Below the pieces are notes generated by a model. It worked only from the letters and a program-made list of their open reading frames with translations. It did no database searches and was not told the DNA's origin. This document shows, piece after piece, positions 8,792 through 15,392 of a stretch of 64,000 nt of DNA (position 1 is its first letter; each line of letters opens with the position of its first letter). The stretch is from an uncultured Hungatella sp. (GTDB lineage: Bacteria > Bacillota > Clostridia > Lachnospirales > Lachnospiraceae), in assembly GCA_910577935.1 (NCBI GenBank), contig CAJTOT010000001.1, positions 124,001 to 188,000 of the forward strand, in the 5' to 3' direction. A program made the translations under genes and the position numbers.

Positions 8792-8816
8792 TCTCTGTTC
8801 CGTGAAAATTTTTCTC

Positions 8817-9656
8817 TTAATCCAGTCTCTTGATCGAAAGCAGGGCGTTAAGGCCGCTGCCAAGGGTTATGCCTACTGCCAGGAGAGCGGAAATAGCCAT
8901 ATCCACAACGCTGCCTGCCGCCAAAGTCACAACCGTGCTTCCGTTGAACAGGGAGCTGGTGCCTACTGATAAGGCTCTGGATATGGTCGCGCTTGGAACG
9001 TCGGTTCCATTGACTCTCACGGCAAATGTGATTGTAGTGGCCACCGCCGCCGTCAGGGTGGTGTTGTAATTGATCTCATAGGTGCCTGCGTCTGTAACTG
9101 TTATGCTGTTTGCCGGCGTATAGGTGACTCCTAATGACGGCGCATTGCTGGGAAGCGGAATCTGGGTTGTGCCTCCTATAGTCAGATTCAGGGTCTGAGG
9201 CGCCGTGCTGTACAGACCTCCGTAGGCCGCTAACCCGGCTGCGGGACCTGCGGGGCCTGTCGGGCCAGTTGGGCCGGTGGGGCCTTCCGCTCCTGCTGCT
9301 CCCGCCGCCCCGGTGGGACCTGTGGGACCGATGGGGCCTGCCGGACCTGTGGGACCTTCCGCTCCCGCGGCTCCTGCCGCTCCTGCCGGGCCGGTGGGAC
9401 CCGTCGGACCTGTGGGGCCTTCCGCTCCTGCTGCTCCCGCCGCCCCGGTGGGACCTGTGGGACCGATGGGGCCTGCCGGACCTGTGGGACCTGTTGGGCC
9501 TACTGCACCAGCTGCTCCTGCCGGGCCGGCCGGCCCTGTCGGACCTACCGCACCGGTCGCACCCGCGGCCCCTGTTGCTCCTGCCGGGCCGGTGGGACCC
9601 GTTGGGCCTACTGCACCAGCTGCTCCCGCCGGGCCGGTGGGACCCATTGCACCCGT
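8817..9656 (-). CDS. 3' part of a split collagen-like spore-surface gene (BclA-like)
   Basis: Reading on the minus strand from 9656 gives a Gly-X-Y run (mostly GPTGP/GAAG/GPAG) of about 135 residues. A 140-residue C-terminal domain follows, beginning [16 protein letters not shown] and ending IKRLD; it resembles the beta-rich trimerisation domains of BclA-type exosporium glycoproteins. The frame has no true start: an in-frame TAA lies just upstream inside the neighbouring element, and the first ATG (9647) is mid-repeat without a ribosome site. No N-terminal domain is present. The missing half is at 14543-15142, so this is one exon-like part of an interrupted gene rather than an independent one. 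Confidence 0.8.
   Translation of the reverse strand, partial: TGAMGPTGPAGAAGAVGPTGPTGPAGATGAAGATGAVGPTGPAGPAGAAGAVGPTGPTGPAGPIGPTGPTGAAGAAGAEGPTGPTGPTGPAGAAGAAGAEGPTGPAGPIGPTGPTGAAGAAGAEGPTGPTGPTGPAGPAAGLAAYGGLYSTAPQTLNLTIGGTTQIPLPSNAPSLGVTYTPANSITVTDAGTYEINYNTTLTAAVATTITFAVRVNGTDVPSATISRALSVGTSSLFNGSTVVTLAAGSVVDMAISALLAVGITLGSGLNALLSIKRLD
9240..9640. repeat. collagen-type tandem repeat tract (3' part)
   Basis: GC-rich direct repeats encode Gly-X-Y triplets. Near-identical blocks of about 100 nt recur, for example around 9285-9360 and 9420-9490. Such tracts expand and contract by slippage and produce long antisense open frames that are not genes. Confidence 0.85.
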
Positions 9657-9679
9657 GGCTCCATGTGTTTATGCAAAAT
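9653..9679. other. left element junction (att-like half site)
   Basis: Core CCGT at 9653-9656 (ACGG on the gene strand) is followed by a 24-nt element arm, 9656-9679, ending TTTATGCAAAAT. The same arm occurs inverted at 14518-14541 with 21 of 24 positions identical. Collagen coding sequence begins immediately on the other side of the core. Confidence 0.7.
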
Positions 9680-9725
9680 CCAAACCTCCCGGATTTTATT
9701 TCCCTCCCCCCGTATTCCCTTATCA

Positions 9726-11390
9726 TTACTTCGCGAAGCCTTTCCCAAACTCTCCCTCCATCTGTCTGTATCTGTCAGCAAAATTAAATTCTATTGTGAT
9801 TTCTCCCCCCTTATGAACGTATATGTTTTTTACCAATGCCGCCAGAAGCCCACGGTCCAACGCCTTTACATTTTTATCCTTCAAAAATTCTGCCAGGCAG
9901 GCTCCGCCTTTTGACTCCCTCTTCTCCGCCGCCTTGCGCTCGGACAGAATATTCTGGATCGCGGCATTTAACTGCCTGGTCTGCTCCCTGTACTTTTCCT
10001 TCAGGCGGAGATATTCTTCTCTTGATATATCACCGTTTTTCCAGTCCCCATAAAGCCCGTCTGAGATGGAAGCGGCCTTCTCCAGCTCCCTTCGTTTAAG
10101 CGACAGTGCGCCGTCAAGCCCTGACAGCCCGCACTGAGCCGCGGACAGCCTGGCAGACTCCTCGGCAAACCGGTCCCAGGAATCCATCAGGGAAATCTGT
10201 GTCTGAACCGTCTTCAGCACGGCCCTGACAATCACCTCCTCCCTCACGGAATGTTTCCCACAGGCGCTTTTTGACTTTTCCCTGAACGTGCGGCAGTAAT
10301 AGTAGACCTTGCTCTTCGTCTTCTGCCTTGTCATGGATTTCTTGCAGTCCGCGCACCGGACAAACCCTGCCAGAAGATGCACCTCCCGTTTTGCCGGCAC
10401 CGTCCGGGTATCTCTCATCTGGAGCTGGGCCGCTTTTCGGAACAGCTCCCCGTCGATGACAGGCTCATGGGTATCCGGGACGACATACCACTCCTCCTCC
10501 GGAACCGCGTACCGTTTATGCACCTTATAGCTGATGACTCTCTGCCTCCCCTGAACCATGGTTCCCGTATACACCTGGTTCTTTAAGATGGCTGAGACGG
10601 AGGCGGAGGACCAGAGGCCGTCGCTCTTCTCCCCCTGGGGACAGCAAAATTTCAGCCCTCTGCTCTTCTTGTAAGTAGCCGGGCTGGCGATCCCTAAGTC
10701 GTTTAGCCGGCGGGCAATGCCGTTTTTGCTCATCCCCTCCCACACAAACCACCGGTATATCCTGCGCACCACCTGGGCGGCCTCCTCATCAATCACAAGG
10801 GCGTTTTTATTGTCCGGAGCCTTCTTGTATCCATATGGGGCGAACGCCCCGATAAACTCGCCTTTTCTCCTCTTTGTGGCAAAGGTGTCACGCACATCCA
10901 TGGAAGTCTTTGCCGCGAAACGGTCGTTCATCAGCCCGTTAATCGGCACCTCCAGCCCCTGTATCGCCTCAGGATGGAGGAAACTGTCCACTCTCGGTTC
11001 GCTCACCGTGATGAACCGGGTCCTGTTCATGGGAAAGATTTTTTCCAGAAAATATCCCTGGTCCGAGTAATTCCTGAACATGCGGGAAAGATTTTTGCAG
11101 ATCACGCAGTTTATCCTTTTTGCCTCCATGTCACGGATCATTCTCTGAAAATCCGGGCGGTCATAGTCCGTGCCCGTCAGCCCGTCATCGACATAATAAT
11201 CTACAAGGGTAAATTCGTCTTCAAAAAATGTTTCCAGATACTCTCTGATGATTTTTTTCTGATTGGTGACGCTCAGACTCTCATCGTTTCCGTCTTCCCG
11301 AGAAAGACGGATGTAGGCGGCCACAAGCCATCTCCCGCTGCGGGAGTCGCAGCAGGCAGCCTTGTCTGCGGATTTTCTGATTCTAGCCAT
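9726..11390 (-). CDS. large serine recombinase
   Basis: The start ATG 11390 has GGAGG 5 nt upstream, giving 554 aa. The N-terminal resolvase domain has the catalytic serine in AAYIRLSRED (Ser30) and the arginine motif NLSRMFRN. A Recombinase domain (about 180-290) follows, then a zinc ribbon with CADCKKS and two later cysteines, and a coiled-coil region with a basic C-terminus. This architecture is that of large serine integrases/transposases that insert and excise DNA between att sites. Its stop is 47 nt from the element's left arm, the usual place for an integrase gene. No obvious inactivating change is seen. Confidence 0.93.
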   Translation of the reverse strand: MARIRKSADKAACCDSRSGRWLVAAYIRLSREDGNDESLSVTNQKKIIREYLETFFEDEFTLVDYYVDDGLTGTDYDRPDFQRMIRDMEAKRINCVICKNLSRMFRNYSDQGYFLEKIFPMNRTRFITVSEPRVDSFLHPEAIQGLEVPINGLMNDRFAAKTSMDVRDTFATKRRKGEFIGAFAPYGYKKAPDNKNALVIDEEAAQVVRRIYRWFVWEGMSKNGIARRLNDLGIASPATYKKSRGLKFCCPQGEKSDGLWSSASVSAILKNQVYTGTMVQGRQRVISYKVHKRYAVPEEEWYVVPDTHEPVIDGELFRKAAQLQMRDTRTVPAKREVHLLAGFVRCADCKKSMTRQKTKSKVYYYCRTFREKSKSACGKHSVREEVIVRAVLKTVQTQISLMDSWDRFAEESARLSAAQCGLSGLDGALSLKRRELEKAASISDGLYGDWKNGDISREEYLRLKEKYREQTRQLNAAIQNILSERKAAEKRESKGGACLAEFLKDKNVKALDRGLLAALVKNIYVHKGGEITIEFNFADRYRQMEGEFGKGFAK

Positions 11391-11443
11391 TTTCCCCTCC
11401 ATCCATTCAAGTCTCAGAGATACCTCGCTCCCCGCAAAAAACG

Positions 11444-11662
11444 TCACTTCATGGCAGAAAAATAACCGGCGAGCGCCTTGGCAAGATCCTGCGCCTCATT
11501 GACAAAAGAAATCTCCACAGGCGTCCCGTCACACAGAAAGCAATAGGGATTCTGAATCTGCCGGAAATACCGAAGCGCCCGCAGATCTCCCGGAAGGCTT
11601 GCGTCAATATCCACATCCCGGATATCTTTAAGGCTGCTTTTGGGAATATCCTCTATGGACAA
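11444..11662 (-). CDS. small DUF6870-like protein
   Basis: A 72-residue protein with TTG start at 11662 and GGAGG 6 nt upstream. The sequence (DIRDVDIDASLPGDLRALRY, then FRQIQNPYCFLCDGTPVEISF) matches the small DUF6870-type proteins found on clostridial mobile elements, often beside site-specific recombinases. The biochemical role is unknown. It lies 53 nt upstream of the recombinase on the same strand and is probably co-transcribed. As the element's only other small gene near the recombinase, it is a candidate accessory or directionality factor; that is inference. Confidence 0.7.
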   Translation of the reverse strand: MSIEDIPKSSLKDIRDVDIDASLPGDLRALRYFRQIQNPYCFLCDGTPVEISFVNEAQDLAKALAGYFSAMK

Positions 11663-11787
11663 TATGTTCCTCCTCCTTTAAGCCGTCGACTATTAAAGTC
11701 TATGACTGGCTGTATGTCCAATATCATTCCGTCTCCCCAATCTGAAAAGAACCCTGCGTCACAGCCCTTTACCGCTTTTAGGGCGAC

Positions 11788-11811
11788 AAAAAACGCTGCC
11801 CGCAGACAGCG
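11788..11811 (-). terminator. terminator closing the ADP-ribose cargo operon
   Basis: On the minus strand CGCTG and CAGCG pair across an 8-nt loop and are followed by TTTTTT. It lies 13 nt past the stop of the small ORF at 11824 and separates the cargo operon from the recombinase transcript. Confidence 0.75.
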
Positions 11812-11823
11812 CCCCTTAAAATC

Positions 11824-11982
11824 CTATTCTGTTTTCATACACATCAGGGTCAGCACAAACTCTTCCCCTTCCACCCGGCAGTTCAGCTCCCCGTGATTTT
11901 TCTTGCCCTCCTTTGCGGCGGCAGACAGTCCGTCTGTCATCCTGGGACATACCGCATAAGCATTCCGGAAGGTGAGCGCCAC
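11824..11982 (-). CDS. small hypothetical protein (52 aa, start uncertain)
   Basis: The frame ends TAG at 11824, directly before a strong terminator, which favours a real gene. A GTG at 11982 behind AAGGGA gives 52 aa starting VALTFRNAYAVCPRMTDG and ending LTLMCMKTE; a TTG at 12054 would give 76 aa. Just upstream, a neighbouring frame reads IKEKEDRQISIRTAKKG, which also looks coding, so a frameshift in a once longer gene is possible. The family is not recognised. The rest of 11663-12097 holds only the terminator and a short duplication. Confidence 0.4.
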   Translation of the reverse strand: MALTFRNAYAVCPRMTDGLSAAAKEGKKNHGELNCRVEGEEFVLTLMCMKTE

Positions 11983-12087
11983 GCCATTCCCTTTTTGGCT
12001 GTCCGGATGCTGATCTGCCGGTCTTCCTTCTCCTTGATCTGGCTGCAATGCCAAGACTCGACCATTTAAGCGGATCTCTTCTCATTT

Positions 12088-12119
12088 TAATATACGGTCA
12101 AACTAATATACGGTCAAAC
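12088..12119. repeat. 16-bp tandem duplication
   Basis: TAATATACGGTCAAAC occurs twice head to tail at 12088-12103 and 12104-12119. The second copy encodes the last residues (DRILV) and stop of the PARG-type gene, so the duplication sits exactly at its 3' end. Confidence 0.85.
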
Positions 12120-12931
12120 GCTCCTATGCACTTTCCGCATTTAGAGCGGTCAAGAACCGCATGAAAAATACTTTCGAAATACTCTCCGTAACCCTCTTCC
12201 AGATGTTCCTTCCACCAGGCCGCTATGTCCTGGGGATCGTTTCGGAAAACCCCGCAGCCGTAGGCGCCCAGCACCAGATTCCTGGCGCCCTGGTCCGCAA
12301 AGACCGCCAGGGCAAGCTTCATCCTCCGCTTCATGGCCGTCTTCGCCTTTTCTATGTCCTCGCCTTTCTGGATAACCTGCCCCATGTTCACCGCCGGAAG
12401 CGTCAGGACAGACGCCTTCACCGGCTCTGCCAGACGGAAGTTCCCTTCCCGAAAGAAAACCACATCCGGCGAATAAATTCCGTAATCCGTGTAGATCATG
12501 GACTTGAACGCCCTGTTTTCTCTGTAATACTCTTCCTGTGCCGTCAGCGTGGGATAGAGCGTGCCGGAGGCGGCCAGGCTTTCCTCCTGGGCATTGGCGC
12601 CGTTGATGAATCCCCCTCCTGGGTTCTTGGCGCTGGCAAAGTTCAGCACGCCGATCTTTTCCTTTCCCCGGGCCGCCAGCTTTCTGACGGCATCCACAGT
12701 GGATATATTCTCCACAGACGTGTCGACCGATGAGGTGACTTTCTTTTTTGATGACTCTTCTTCATACCTTCTTAAAATGGCGGCCCCCTCTGCCGGCGTG
12801 ATCAAACGGCTGTTTTTTACAGAATATTCTATATCCTGCTTTATGTCGATTCTTCTCGTTTCTCCAGGCACCACATAGAATCCCCGGCTTATGATATTGA
12901 GAGTCTCTCTGGCTGTTGCTTTCCTGTCCAT
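12098..12931 (-). CDS. microbial PARG-like ADP-ribose glycohydrolase (TIGR02452 family)
   Basis: A 277-residue macrodomain protein. The signature NFASAKNPGGGFINGANAQEE near residues 97-117 fits the bacterial poly(ADP-ribose) glycohydrolase motif GGG-X6-8-QEE with the two catalytic glutamates; VLGAYGCGVFRNDP near 218 is the second macrodomain loop. The family removes ADP-ribose from modified macromolecules. The gene follows the Nudix gene by 15 nt in an operon of three ADP-ribose-related proteins. The function is a family assignment; the natural substrate here is unknown. Confidence 0.92.
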   Translation of the reverse strand: MDRKATARETLNIISRGFYVVPGETRRIDIKQDIEYSVKNSRLITPAEGAAILRRYEEESSKKKVTSSVDTSVENISTVDAVRKLAARGKEKIGVLNFASAKNPGGGFINGANAQEESLAASGTLYPTLTAQEEYYRENRAFKSMIYTDYGIYSPDVVFFREGNFRLAEPVKASVLTLPAVNMGQVIQKGEDIEKAKTAMKRRMKLALAVFADQGARNLVLGAYGCGVFRNDPQDIAAWWKEHLEEGYGEYFESIFHAVLDRSKCGKCIGAFDRILV

Positions 12932-12946
12932 ATTGGATCCTCCTGA

Positions 12947-13804
12947 TTATCCTTCCTGGTTTTTGCGGTAGAGTCTGGAGGGACGGTGTCCCTGGTTTTC
13001 CGTGTACTGTTCTGTCTCCTTCACCATGGGGGCAGCCTTCCGCCTGAATGCCGCCGCAGGCAGCTCCCTTCCCAGAATCACCTCATAGACCTGCTGCAGC
13101 TGTGTCAAGGTAAAATATTCCGGCAGCAGATGGAGCGCCAGATCCGTGTACTGAAGTTTTCCTCTCAGCCGCTCAAGGCCATAGGCGATAATCCGGCTGT
13201 GGTCAAATGCCAGGCCATCTTGTTCCACAATTCTGCTCCCTGCAAAGGTTCCGTCTGTCTCCTTTTCCAGAACGGCGCCGAGAGATATGTCTTTATGGTT
13301 CAGCTCCAGCTCCCACACTTCTGTCTTGTCTCTTTTTTCCTTCATCCGGCATGCCATCTTAAACCATGCCGCCTGGTCCGCGTCGTCGCCTGCCTGCAGC
13401 CGCACCCTGGCGCTGTCGGCCAGGGCTAAGTAGGAACAGCTCATGACCCAGGTTCTCGGATCCCTCCCTGGCTGGCTGAAGGTGTACAGCTGCTCTAAGT
13501 ATACCTTGTCAACACCTGTCTCCTCCCTGAGTTCCCGGCTCGCCGCCTGTTCGGTGGTCTCGGAAGGCCTGACAAAACCGCCTGGCAGCGCCCAGCTTCC
13601 CAGATAGGGATGACCGCCTCTTCTGATCAGCAGAAGCCGCAGTTCTTTCTCAGGCAGTTTTCGGTAATTGTCCTCCTCCTGGTCTGTCACTGTAAAAATC
13701 ACCATATCCGTGGCCACAGACGGTCTCGGGTAATCTCCCGGCTCATATTTTTCCAGAAATTCCTCTTCCGTCAGGCCGTCTTTGTCTCTCAGCGGTCTTG
13801 GCAT
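12947..13804 (-). CDS. Nudix hydrolase with NrtR-like winged-helix domain
   Basis: A 285-residue protein. The Nudix box GFVRPSETTEQAASRELREE (then TGV) fits the GX5EX7REUXEEXGU consensus near residues 76-98. The C-terminal part (LQYTDLALHLLPEYFTLTQL, then AAFRRKA) matches the winged helix of NrtR-type regulators, in which a Nudix domain senses ADP-ribose or NAD-related metabolites. With the Nudix glutamates intact it could hydrolyse ADP-ribose, regulate, or both. Two identical-arm palindromes in the operon's promoter are the natural operator candidates. It starts 3 nt after the NADAR gene ends. Confidence 0.88.
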   Translation of the reverse strand: MPRPLRDKDGLTEEEFLEKYEPGDYPRPSVATDMVIFTVTDQEEDNYRKLPEKELRLLLIRRGGHPYLGSWALPGGFVRPSETTEQAASRELREETGVDKVYLEQLYTFSQPGRDPRTWVMSCSYLALADSARVRLQAGDDADQAAWFKMACRMKEKRDKTEVWELELNHKDISLGAVLEKETDGTFAGSRIVEQDGLAFDHSRIIAYGLERLRGKLQYTDLALHLLPEYFTLTQLQQVYEVILGRELPAAAFRRKAAPMVKETEQYTENQGHRPSRLYRKNQEG

Positions 13805-13807
13805 GGT

Positions 13808-14368
13808 TCAGCTTCCCTCCCTGCTTAACAGCTGATCTCTCACTTCTGTCAGCGCAAAGCCGAGAAGGTTGGTTCCTCTCCATTTAAGAGGATTCTGAGC
13901 ATCGGGATTGCTCTTTCCCATTCCGATTCCCCAGATTTGATCTCTCGGGCTGGCCTCCACCAGTATGCGGTTTCTTGTTCCCTTTAAATATTCCCAAAGG
14001 TCCGGGTTCTGGGAAAATTTCGCCTCGTTTCCCCTTTTTACAATCTCATAGCAGGCTCCGTCCCACCTCTCCTTGTCAAAGTTTCTTACTGCCCTCCCGT
14101 AAGCCTTCATCTCCTTGGGGTGAACCGCTTCCAGGATCTTTTTAAGCATCTCCCTGTCTCCAAACATTCTGGCTTTCTCCGCCATCATAAACTGTTCCGC
14201 GCAGCTGTACTCTGTGCCGTCTGCCGAGAAGCGGCATGACCACCACTGGCTGAGGCATGTCTCGCTGATACGGCCATCCGGCTCCGGCGTATGCTTCCAA
14301 AAAAATACAAACCTGAGAGATTGCCCCTTCTCATATACATCTCTTAAATCGTTCAGATTATAAACCAT
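13808..14368 (-). CDS. NADAR family protein (YbiA-like)
   Basis: A 186-residue protein with the NADAR pattern: LSQWWSCRF, YSCAEQFMMAEKARMF, then RNFDKERWDGACYEIVKRGN and the acidic end QIWGIGMGK, matching the YbiA/DUF1768 fold. NADAR proteins act on ADP-ribosyl or glycosylamine substrates, and some reverse guanine ADP-ribosylation of nucleic acid. GGAGG lies 5 nt before ATG 14368. It is the first gene of the operon, driven by the consensus promoter at 14449-14477. Confidence 0.92.
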   Translation of the reverse strand: MVYNLNDLRDVYEKGQSLRFVFFWKHTPEPDGRISETCLSQWWSCRFSADGTEYSCAEQFMMAEKARMFGDREMLKKILEAVHPKEMKAYGRAVRNFDKERWDGACYEIVKRGNEAKFSQNPDLWEYLKGTRNRILVEASPRDQIWGIGMGKSNPDAQNPLKWRGTNLLGFALTEVRDQLLSREGS

Positions 14369-14401
14369 GTTGACCTCCTGTTAAATTTTAGTCCCGGCAT
14401 C

Positions 14402-14422
14402 ATATTATTAAAATGATAATAT
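14402..14422. promoter_or_regulatory. operator candidate 1 (ATATTAT-N7-ATAATAT)
   Basis: The 7-bp arms ATATTAT and ATAATAT are exact inverted repeats separated by 7 nt. The site lies downstream of the predicted transcription start of the NADAR operon, 28 bp from an identical-arm copy. Confidence 0.7.
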
Positions 14423-14429
14423 TTTTCTG

Positions 14430-14450
14430 ATATTATCTATTTAATAATAT
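14430..14450. promoter_or_regulatory. operator candidate 2 (ATATTAT-N7-ATAATAT)
   Basis: Same arms and spacing as the site at 14402 with a different 7-nt centre. It overlaps the edge of the -10 box and the transcription start region, a position suited to repression. The operon's own NrtR-like protein is the likely ligand-responsive binder (inference). Confidence 0.7.
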
Positions 14451-14477
14451 TATAGAGGACATATACATGAATGTCAA
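14449..14477 (-). promoter_or_regulatory. consensus sigma-A promoter of the NADAR operon
   Basis: On the minus strand TTGACA (14477-14472) and TATAAT (14454-14449) are separated by 17 nt, a perfect vegetative promoter 81 nt before the NADAR start codon. Confidence 0.85.
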
Positions 14478-15142
14478 CAAAATTTTGAGAGCATCACACG
14501 GCACAAATCATACCGAAATTTTGCATAAACAGATGGCGCCGTCGCTCCTGTGGGGCCGGTTGGACCGGTTGGGCCCATGGCTCCAGTGGCCCCGGCGGCT
14601 CCGGCAGGGCCGGTCGGGCCCATGGCTCCAGTAGCCCCGGTGGCTCCCGTCGGGCCGGTCGGGCCCATGGCTCCAGTGGCCCCGGTGGCTCCGGCAGGGC
14701 CGGTCGGGCCCATGGCTCCAGTGGCCCCGGCGGCTCCGGCAGGGCCGGTCGGGCCCATGGCTCCAGTGGCTCCGGTGGCTCCCGTGGCCCCGGTGGCTCC
14801 CGTCGGGCCGGTCGGGCCCATGGCTCCCGTGGCCCCGGTGGCTCCTGTGGCTCCCGTCGGACCGACGGGCCCCATGGCTCCGGTCAGGCCTCTCGGGCCT
14901 GCCGGGCCCGGCACTCCCATGGGGCCCTGGAAGCCTCTGGGGCCTCTGGGACCCGGACAGCCTCTGGGGCCGCGAGGTCCCTGAGGGCCTCTGCAGCAGC
15001 AGCCTCCTCTTCCCCTCTGATTGTCATATGCCTGATGCTCTTCTCTGACCAGGGCTTCAAAGTTTTCTTCAGAAAGATTCATTCCCCCTGAACAATCCCA
15101 GCTTCTTTCGTTTTCATAGCCATTTAACTCGTCTGGAAACAT
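14474..15142 (-). CDS. 5' part of the split collagen-like spore-surface gene
   Basis: The start ATG 15142 ([15 protein letters not shown]) has AGGAAGGAG 6 nt upstream. An acidic N-terminal domain of about 45 residues with CSGG and CCC cysteines precedes GPRGPRG-type and then [14 protein letters not shown] Gly-X-Y repeats. The last residues after the repeat ([21 protein letters not shown]) are encoded by the inserted element, so the protein as it stands lacks the C-terminal trimerisation domain typical of the family. Joined to 9656-8817 it would encode 479 aa. In the unexcised state a truncated collagen-like product could still be made. Confidence 0.85.
   Translation of the reverse strand: MFPDELNGYENERSWDCSGGMNLSEENFEALVREEHQAYDNQRGRGGCCCRGPQGPRGPRGCPGPRGPRGFQGPMGVPGPAGPRGLTGAMGPVGPTGATGATGATGAMGPTGPTGATGATGATGATGAMGPTGPAGAAGATGAMGPTGPAGATGATGAMGPTGPTGATGATGAMGPTGPAGAAGATGAMGPTGPTGPTGATAPSVYAKFRYDLCRVMLSKFC
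14518..14542. other. right element junction (att-like half site)
   Basis: The 24-nt arm 14518-14541 (beginning ATTTTGCATAAACA) ends at core CCGT 14539-14542. It is the inverted partner of the arm at 9656-9679. Collagen coding sequence continues immediately to the right. Confidence 0.7.
14548..14880. repeat. collagen-type tandem repeat tract (5' part)
   Basis: GC-rich repeats of 45-63 nt units built on GGGCCCATGGCTCC blocks encode [17 protein letters not shown] triplets on the minus strand. The unit recurs at least six times and likely varies between strains. Confidence 0.85.
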
Positions 15143-15199
15143 AATATTCTCCTTCCTGTTCATAACAGCCGCGCCTTCCTGTAGATGCTTGGCTTACTA

Positions 15200-15226
15200 T
15201 ATCTTATGTCCCGCCTCATAATTGGT
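15200..15226 (-). promoter_or_regulatory. sigma-K/sigma-E-like sporulation promoter
   Basis: On the minus strand CATAAGATA fits the mother-cell -10 consensus CATAnnnTA, with an AC dinucleotide 16 nt upstream as in the sigma-K -35. It lies about 58 nt before the collagen-like gene's start codon. The match is short, so this is suggestive only. Confidence 0.5.
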
Positions 15227-15272
15227 TCCTCATGTCCGGATTCATATAAATGCGCTCTCCAAGTCAGACAGC

Positions 15273-15300
15273 AAAAAAGCACCTAGATATTTCTAAGTGC
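15273..15300 (-). terminator. terminator after the receiver/alarmone synthetase gene
   Basis: On the minus strand GCACTTAGA and the matching TCTAGGTGC pair around a 4-nt loop and are followed by TTTTTT. Confidence 0.85.
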
Positions 15301-15392
15301 CTGATTATATCTGATTATATCCCTTGCCGGCAGCCGGCGGCGCCTGTAAAGCGGCCGGAATTCCATATGCCGAAATCTCGTATCCTGACCCG

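Larger units (their letters stand above)
9656..14541. mobile_element. 4.9-kb serine-recombinase element inside the collagen-like gene
   Basis: The element is bounded by 24-bp inverted arms adjoining a shared ACGG. It carries, all on the minus strand, NADAR, Nudix-winged-helix and PARG-type genes, a small ORF, a DUF6870-like gene and a large serine recombinase next to one end. Joining the flanks at the core gives an in-frame Gly-Ala-Thr-Gly-Ala-Met junction that keeps the Gly-X-Y period. The joined element ends form a 48-bp near-palindrome with a non-palindromic central AC, as expected for a serine-integrase attP. Boundaries are inferred from sequence only. Confidence 0.75.

Noticed and set aside
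9653..9663. CAT or GG as the att crossover core
   Set aside because: Both leave the collagen reading frame out of phase after joining; only the ACGG core keeps frame and Gly-X-Y phase and centres the palindrome.
9277..9816. Long plus-strand Pro/Ala-rich open frames across the collagen repeats (also 14550-14984)
   Set aside because: They are antisense readings of Gly-X-Y repeats (GPTGA becomes APVGP); no ribosome site, and the minus strand has the domain-bearing frame.
9656..14541. Invertible segment (phase-variation switch) instead of an excisable element
   Set aside because: The end repeats are inverted, but the ACGG core reads in the same direction at both ends, which predicts deletion rather than inversion by the recombinase.
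8817..15142. Two separate collagen-like genes
   Set aside because: The 3' one has no start and an in-frame stop upstream; the 5' one lacks the C-terminal domain; both halves fit one reading frame at the element core.
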